The translations under genes and the position numbers were made by a program. The notes beneath the pieces are model-generated. The model worked only from the letters and a program-made list of their open reading frames with translations. It did not search any database and had not been told where the DNA came from. Shown here piece after piece: positions 59,621-64,000 of a DNA stretch of 64,000 nt. Source of the stretch: Streptomyces sp. CA-278952 (lineage in GTDB: Bacteria; Actinomycetota; Actinomycetes; Streptomycetales; Streptomycetaceae); NCBI RefSeq assembly GCF_028747205.1, contig NZ_CP112880.1, positions 4,278,001 through 4,342,000 on the forward strand, written 5' to 3'. Numbering within the stretch: the first letter of the stretch is position 1; the number at the start of each line of letters is the position of its first letter.

Positions 59621-60673
59621 TCAGGAGCCGCCGCCCGCGCGCAGGGTGTCCAGGTCGGCCTTGAGGGTGTCCACCGGGATCGCGAAGCCGAGCCCGACGC
59701 TGCCCGCCGCGGAACCACTGCCCGCCGCCGAGGAACTCGGCGCGTACATCGCGGAGTTGATGCCGATGATCTCACCGTCCATGTTGATCAGCGCACCGCC
59801 GGAGTTGCCGGGGTTGAGCGACGCGTCGGTCTGGAGCGCCTTGTACGTGGTCGTCTCCTCGCCCGTGTCGCCGTTGAACTGCTGTCCCCCGAACTCGAAC
59901 GGCCACTGCTGGCCCCCACCCTGCCGGCCCTGGCCCTGCCCCTGTCCGGAGCTGCCGGAGTCGTCCTTGGCGACGGTGACGTCCCGGTCGAGCGCGGAGA
60001 CGATGCCGCTGGTGACGGTGCCGGTCAAGCCCTCGGGCGAGCCGATCGCCACGACCTGGTCGCCGACCTTGACCTGCGAGGAATCGCCGAGCGTCGCCGT
60101 CTTCATGCCGCTCGCGCCCCGGAGCTTGATGAGCGCGAGGTCCTTGTCGGGGTCGGTGCCCACGACGTCGGCCGTATAGGTCTTGCCGGTGGAGAGCGTG
60201 ACCTGGATCTGCTGCGCGCCCGAGATGACGTGGTTGTTGGTGACGATCTCGCCGTCCTCGGTGATCACCACGCCCGACCCGGTGGAGTTGCCCGCCGACG
60301 AGGCCGCGCCGATCTCCACGATCGCGGGCGAGACCGCCTCCGCGACGCCCGAGACGGTGCCCTTGCTGCTCTGCGAGACGGTGGTGCCGTTGACCGCGCC
60401 GCCCGAGCCGGTGGCTCCGGAGCCACCGTCGTTCAGCTGGCCGACGAGGGTCGCGGTGCCGCCGCCGATCACGCCCGCCGCGAGCGCCACCGCCGCCAGC
60501 AGCGCGACCGGCCGCTTCGCCCGGCGCCTGGTGGTGGGGGCGTACGGGGGCGGCGGCGGGTAGCCGCCGGCCGCACCGGTGTGCGCCGTGCCGTCGTACG
60601 ACGTGCCGTAGCCGTACGGGGTCGGGTCCTGGTCCGTGGTGTACGCGCCGCTGGGGCGAAGGCTCTCCGTCAT
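59621..60673 (-). CDS. Membrane-anchored HtrA-type serine protease without PDZ domain
   Basis: A 350-residue trypsin-like protease with a Pro/Tyr-rich cytoplasmic head, one membrane helix (about 55-77) and an outer protease domain with H148 (NNHVIS), D178 (DKDLALIKL) and S291 (GNSGGAL). A Gly/Gln-rich insertion (about 237-275) lies between Asp and Ser. The protein ends at the point where HtrA PDZ domains normally begin. ATG 60673; TTG 60691 is in frame. Probably part of an envelope-stress circuit with the two-component system downstream. Confidence 0.93.
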   Translation of the reverse strand: MTESLRPSGAYTTDQDPTPYGYGTSYDGTAHTGAAGGYPPPPPYAPTTRRRAKRPVALLAAVALAAGVIGGGTATLVGQLNDGGSGATGSGGAVNGTTVSQSSKGTVSGVAEAVSPAIVEIGAASSAGNSTGSGVVITEDGEIVTNNHVISGAQQIQVTLSTGKTYTADVVGTDPDKDLALIKLRGASGMKTATLGDSSQVKVGDQVVAIGSPEGLTGTVTSGIVSALDRDVTVAKDDSGSSGQGQGQGRQGGGQQWPFEFGGQQFNGDTGEETTTYKALQTDASLNPGNSGGALINMDGEIIGINSAMYAPSSSAAGSGSAAGSVGLGFAIPVDTLKADLDTLRAGGGS

Positions 60674-60767
60674 GTCCACCAGGCTGGTCAACGAAGATGA
60701 GAAGGGCCTGAGTACGTCCTGAGAAGCCCGGAAGAACCGCGTATGCCCGCTGTAAGGACCGAAGGGC

Positions 60768-60855
60768 CGAAGAAGACCCGAAGAAGACCCGAAGGAGGGC
60801 CGAAGGAGGCCCGAAGAAGACCCGAAGGAGGCCCGAAGAAGACCCGAAGGAGGGC
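60768..60855. repeat. Eight 11-bp tandem repeats
   Basis: Eight consecutive 11-base units of CGAAGAAGACC, CGAAGGAGGGC or CGAAGGAGGCC. They lie in the 204-bp gap between the LacI regulator gene and the protease gene, about 95-180 bp before the protease start. The strand bias is strong (purine-rich on the plus strand). Confidence 0.92.
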
Positions 60856-60877
60856 CGAGGATCCGAAGAGCGGGCGG

Positions 60878-61918
60878 TCAGGCGGACGCCGGGGGCTCCC
60901 CGCAGCCGCACGAGCGCCGGACCACCAGTGCGGAGGGGAACTGCTTCAGCCGCTCGCGCCGCGATCCCGAGACCCGCAGCGAGTCGTCCAGCACCAGGTC
61001 CACCGCCGCCCGCGCCATCGCCGGGCGGTCGGAGTGGACCGTGGTCAGCGGCGGATCGGTGAGGCCGGCTTCCTTCACGTCGTCGAAGCCCGCCACCGCC
61101 AGCTCGCCCGGCACGTCGATGCGCAGCTCACGGGCGGCCCGCAGCACGCCGAAGGCCTGGTCGTCCGTGGCGCAGAAGATCGCCGGGGGCCTGTCCGGGC
61201 CCGCCAGCAGCCCGAGGGCCACCTGATAGGCGTCGTAACGGTTGTACGGGGCCTGGAAGAGCCGGCCCTCCGTGGAGCGGCCCGACTCGTGCATCGCCCG
61301 TCGCCAGCCCTCGACGTGGTCGGCGACCGGGTCGCCGACCACCGGGGTCTCCTCCGTGCCGCCGAGGCAGGCCACGTACGCGTTGCCGTGCTCCAGCAGA
61401 TGCCGGGTGGCGAGCTGGGCGCCGCCCACGTCGTCGGTGACGACGGCGACGTCGTCGATCGCCTCGGGGCGCTCGTGCAGCAGGACGACCCGGGCGTCCC
61501 AGGCCTCGATCTCGGCGGCGGCGCGCTCGCTGGGGCCCTGGCTGACCAGGATCAGCCCGGAGACGCGCATACCGAGGAAGGCCCGCAGATAGTGGACCTC
61601 GCGCTCGTCGCGGTAGTCGGAGTTGCCGACGAGCACCATTTTCCCGCGCTCGGCGGCGGCCTGTTCGACCGCGTGCGCCATCTCCGCGAAGAACGGCTGC
61701 CGGGCGTCCGGCACGATCATTCCTATGAGGTCCGTGCGGCGCGAGGCCATGGCCTGGGCGACCCGGTCGGGCCGGTAGCCCAACTGCTTGATCGCGGCGA
61801 GCACCCGCTCGCGCGTGGCCGGGGCGACCGGCCGGGGTCCGTTGTTGATGACGTAGCTGACGACCGCGGTCGACGTCCCCGCCAGTCTCGCCACATCGTC
61901 CCGCGTCACCTTGGCCAC
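60878..61918 (-). CDS. LacI family transcriptional regulator
   Basis: A 346-residue regulator: helix-turn-helix and hinge ([40 protein letters not shown]) and a periplasmic-binding-like sugar domain ([40 protein letters not shown]). The C-terminus is cysteine-containing ([10 protein letters not shown]), frequent in actinobacterial members. GTG 61918. No sugar gene is adjacent; targets unknown. Confidence 0.94.
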   Translation of the reverse strand: MAKVTRDDVARLAGTSTAVVSYVINNGPRPVAPATRERVLAAIKQLGYRPDRVAQAMASRRTDLIGMIVPDARQPFFAEMAHAVEQAAAERGKMVLVGNSDYRDEREVHYLRAFLGMRVSGLILVSQGPSERAAAEIEAWDARVVLLHERPEAIDDVAVVTDDVGGAQLATRHLLEHGNAYVACLGGTEETPVVGDPVADHVEGWRRAMHESGRSTEGRLFQAPYNRYDAYQVALGLLAGPDRPPAIFCATDDQAFGVLRAARELRIDVPGELAVAGFDDVKEAGLTDPPLTTVHSDRPAMARAAVDLVLDDSLRVSGSRRERLKQFPSALVVRRSCGCGEPPASA

Positions 61919-61942
61919 GCGCCGCAGTCTACGCGGATGGAC

Positions 61943-62761
61943 CTACCTCTTGGCAGCCTCCACCGGGGCTTCTTCCGTCACCTCGGCGGCCGGGGACTGC
62001 TCCGAACGGGCGACGGCCCCGGTTTCCCTCGACTGGCGCTGCCGCTGGGCGGCGGCCCGGTCCTTCGCCTCCTCCGCCGCGCGCTCGACCTTCTCCGGCG
62101 TGACGAAGCGGTAACCGACGTTGCGCACGGTGCCGATCAGCGACTCGTGCTCGGGGCCGAGCTTGGCGCGCAGCCGCCGTACGTGGACGTCGACCGTCCG
62201 CGTACCGCCGAAGTAGTCGTAGCCCCAGACCTCCTGGAGGAGCTGCGCACGGGTGAACACCCGGCCCGGGTGCTGGGCGAGGTACTTCAGCAGTTCGAAT
62301 TCCTTGAAGGTCAGGTCCAGGACCCGGCCCTTGAGTTTCGCGCTGTACGTCGCCTCGTCGACGGAGAGATCACCGTTGCGGATCTCCATCGGGGAGTCGT
62401 CGGAGGTGATCTGTCGGCGGCCCATGGCCAGCCGCAGCCGGGCCTCGACCTCGGCCGGTCCCGCCGTGTCCAGCAGGACGTCGTCGATGCCCCAGTCGGC
62501 GGTGACGGCCGCGAGACCGCCCTCGGTGACGACGAGTATCAGCGGACAGCCGGGCCCCGTGGACCGCAGCAGCTGACAGAGCGAGCGGACCTGCGGAAGG
62601 TCGCGCCGCCCGTCGACGAGTATCACGTCGGCGCCCGGGGTGTCCACGAGGGCCGGGCCCTCGGCGGGGGCCACCCGCACGCTGTGGAGCAGGAGCCCGA
62701 GAGCGGGGAGCACCTCCGTCGACGGCTGGAGTGCGTTCGTCAGAAGCAGCAGTGAACTCAT
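61943..62761 (-). CDS. glnR: Nitrogen regulator GlnR (orphan OmpR-type)
   Basis: A 272-residue protein that fits GlnR, the global nitrogen regulator of actinomycetes. The receiver-like domain has a single retained Asp ([11 protein letters not shown]) but not the acidic pocket of a phosphorylated regulator. The winged helix is [53 protein letters not shown]-terminal acidic/basic tail of about 45 residues follows. ATG 62761. No kinase gene is adjacent, as expected. A half GlnR-like site lies upstream (62983-62998). Confidence 0.95.
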   Translation of the reverse strand: MSSLLLLTNALQPSTEVLPALGLLLHSVRVAPAEGPALVDTPGADVILVDGRRDLPQVRSLCQLLRSTGPGCPLILVVTEGGLAAVTADWGIDDVLLDTAGPAEVEARLRLAMGRRQITSDDSPMEIRNGDLSVDEATYSAKLKGRVLDLTFKEFELLKYLAQHPGRVFTRAQLLQEVWGYDYFGGTRTVDVHVRRLRAKLGPEHESLIGTVRNVGYRFVTPEKVERAAEEAKDRAAAQRQRQSRETGAVARSEQSPAAEVTEEAPVEAAKR

Positions 62762-63068
62762 CGCCGGCCACCTGCCTGGTTCGGTCGATCGTGTTGCACG
62801 GTTCGCTCGCCCATTACGTCGGTCCTCCTCGTTCCCTGCGAGAGGGGCACTCCCGGGTCGGACCCGGGGGAGTATGCGGCACTGCTTCGTACGTCATGCG
62901 GTCATGCGGTCATGCGGTCGTGCGGTCCGCGTCATGCGGGTTTCACGGTGCGGTCCCGCGCCCTGGGACCGCTGAGCTTGTTGAAACGTCGTCGTAACAA
63001 CGCCGGTAAAGCACAAAAGGACCCGGGGGCTGCATTGCCCGGATCCTCTTCGCAGCAGAATAGCCCAC
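62762..63068. other. Intergenic region upstream of glnR
   Basis: About 300 bp between the divergent glnR and hydrolase genes. It contains an 8-base tandem repeat (GTCATGCG three times plus GTCGTGCG, 62893-62925, with a further copy at 62931) and a direct GAAAC-N6-GTAAC pair at 62983-62998, which resembles part of a GlnR binding site. No gene is supported here. Confidence 0.6.
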
Positions 63069-64000
63069 ATGAGTTCCGCGCCCGAGGGTCGATTCCCGAG
63101 TTCTTCTGTTCCCTTGCTCACGCGACCTCCACGCTTCGCCACGTTGCGGACGGATGACGGCGTACCGGTCGAGGCGGTGTACGAACCGTGTACGGCGGGT
63201 GCCGGGACACCGGGGGGCGAAGCGGGCGAGGGACCTGCGGCGACCCCCGCGATCGTCGTCGCGCACGGGTTCACGGGCTCGGCCGACCGCCCCGCCGTGC
63301 GGCGCGCCGCACGGGTCTTCGCCCGGCGTGCGGGCGTGGTCACGTTCTCGTTCCGGGGCCACGGGCGGTCCGGCGGACGCTCCACGGTGGGCGACCGCGA
63401 GGTGCTGGACCTGGCCGCCGCGGTGGCCTGGGCGCGGGAGCTGGGGCACTCCCGGGTGGTGACGGTCGGGTTCTCGATGGGCGGCTCGGTGGTGCTCCGG
63501 CACGGCGCCCTGTACGCGGCGGGACCCGCGGAATCCCTGACGGGGCATACGGCCGTTCGGGTACCGGCGCGCGCGGGGCGTACGGGGAGCGCGGGGAGCG
63601 CGGGGGCGCACTCGGACGCGGTGGTCTCCGTCAGCGCTCCCGCTCGCTGGTACTACCGGGGGACGGCCCCGATGCGCCGGCTGCACTGGGTGGTCACCCG
63701 CCCCTCGGGCCGCCTCGTCGGGCGCTACGGACTCCGTACCCGCATCGCGACCGCGGACTGGGACCCCGTCCCGCTCTCCCCGGTCGCCGCGGTCCCGCTC
63801 ATCGCCCCGGCCCCGCTGCTGCTCGTGCACGGCGACCTGGACCCCTACTTCCCGCTGGACCATCCGAGGATGCTGGCCGAGGCGGCCGGGCCCGGCGGCG
63901 CGGAGCTGTGGCTGGAGCGGGGGATGGGCCACGCCGAGAACGCGGCGGACGACGCCCTGCTGGCCCGTATCGCCGACTGGGCGACGGCCGCACCGCGCGC
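63069..64000 (+). CDS. Alpha/beta hydrolase (3' end cut by window)
   Basis: At least 310 residues of a serine hydrolase. The oxyanion region is VVAHGFTGSADRPAV, the nucleophile elbow GFSMGG, the acid in LLVHGDLDPYFPLDH and the His in ERGMGHAEN. It resembles dienelactone hydrolase/acyl esterase-like proteins conserved beside glnR. ATG 63069 starts the recognisable protein. An insertion rich in Gly, Ala and Arg (TGSAGSAGAHS) lies in the cap region. The C-terminus is beyond the window. Confidence 0.9.
   Translation, partial: MSSAPEGRFPSSSVPLLTRPPRFATLRTDDGVPVEAVYEPCTAGAGTPGGEAGEGPAATPAIVVAHGFTGSADRPAVRRAARVFARRAGVVTFSFRGHGRSGGRSTVGDREVLDLAAAVAWARELGHSRVVTVGFSMGGSVVLRHGALYAAGPAESLTGHTAVRVPARAGRTGSAGSAGAHSDAVVSVSAPARWYYRGTAPMRRLHWVVTRPSGRLVGRYGLRTRIATADWDPVPLSPVAAVPLIAPAPLLLVHGDLDPYFPLDHPRMLAEAAGPGGAELWLERGMGHAENAADDALLARIADWATAAPR

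Noticed and set aside
60768..60855. Tandem repeats as a CRISPR array
   Set aside because: Units are 11 bp and contiguous, without spacers, and no cas gene is present.
1..64000. tRNA, rRNA and riboswitch genes
   Set aside because: No cloverleaf-like sequence with an anticodon arm and TTCGAATC-type arm, and no known riboswitch core, was recognised by eye; a covariance-model scan could still find a small RNA.

Overview
The window is a GC-rich actinobacterial chromosome segment, almost certainly from a Streptomyces. The signs are the very high third-position GC, many GTG starts, mycothiol biosynthesis (mshD), GlnR, a DUF397/DUF5753 regulator pair, a class E (LAXTG) sortase substrate, and a gene order csoR - DUF47/pit - pstBACS - nudix - CHAD - ppk - mshD - 5'-nucleotidase - two-component pair - protease - LacI - glnR. 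From memory this order matches the SCO4126-SCO4160 part of Streptomyces coelicolor; no search was run. No rRNA, tRNA, CRISPR array, transposase, integrase or relaxase gene was found.

Region by region. (1) 1-1309: the end of an ABC ATPase gene and a GNAT acetyltransferase. (2) 1406-8877, minus strand: a six-gene, mostly overlapping operon that looks like a chromosomal type IV secretion (T4S) core: small VirB2-like membrane protein, VirB8/TcpC-like protein, VirB6/TrbL-like membrane protein, a fused PrgI(VirB3)-VirB4 N-domain protein, a separate VirB4-type ATPase, and a VirD4/TraG-like protein with a decayed P-loop. (3) 9385-16573, plus strand, divergent from it: a WXG-like helical protein, two tandem modules of a DUF1023-type alpha/beta hydrolase followed by a lipoprotein, then a VirB1-like lytic transglycosylase/NlpC-P60 enzyme. 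The second hydrolase has a Flp-pilin-like membrane segment at its N-terminal side; the first changes base composition abruptly in mid-gene. Apparatus, candidate cargo, candidate protective lipoproteins and a wall-cutting enzyme in one divergent locus make this the most interesting part of the window. (4) 17006-30693: PAP2 phosphatase, lipoprotein, CsoR with an operator, and the phosphate block (DUF47-Pit, PstSCAB with a PHO box, ppk-CHAD-Nudix operon). (5) 31085-37741: YtrA-type GntR/ABC operon with a 42-bp palindrome, mshD, a PDDEXK (YhcG/DUF1016) nuclease, and a secreted 5'-nucleotidase.

(6) 37860-56202 is an accessory stretch inserted between otherwise conserved neighbours. It holds three gene remnants (TetR, a ROK-like tail, an aminoglycoside-phosphotransferase head), an ECF sigma operon with a duplicated membrane-protein/lipoprotein pair and two matching ECF-type promoters, a GlxA regulator/isochorismatase pair, an LAXTG surface protein, a second ECF operon that begins with a 30-residue membrane peptide, a WhiJ-like XRE/DUF397/HATPase group, a secreted beta-trefoil protein, and a MerR/old yellow enzyme pair. 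(7) 56350-64000 returns to conserved order: Tat-exported PI-PLC-like protein, sensor kinase/response regulator, PDZ-less HtrA-type protease preceded by 11-bp tandem repeats, LacI regulator, GlnR, and a truncated alpha/beta hydrolase.

The phosphate genes form a coherent physiological unit: Pit low-affinity uptake, Pst high-affinity uptake under PhoP control, polyphosphate storage, and extracellular nucleotide and phospholipid hydrolysis. The T4S-like locus is the main candidate for an undescribed system. Start codons were chosen by ribosome binding site, overlap with the upstream gene, and domain limits.
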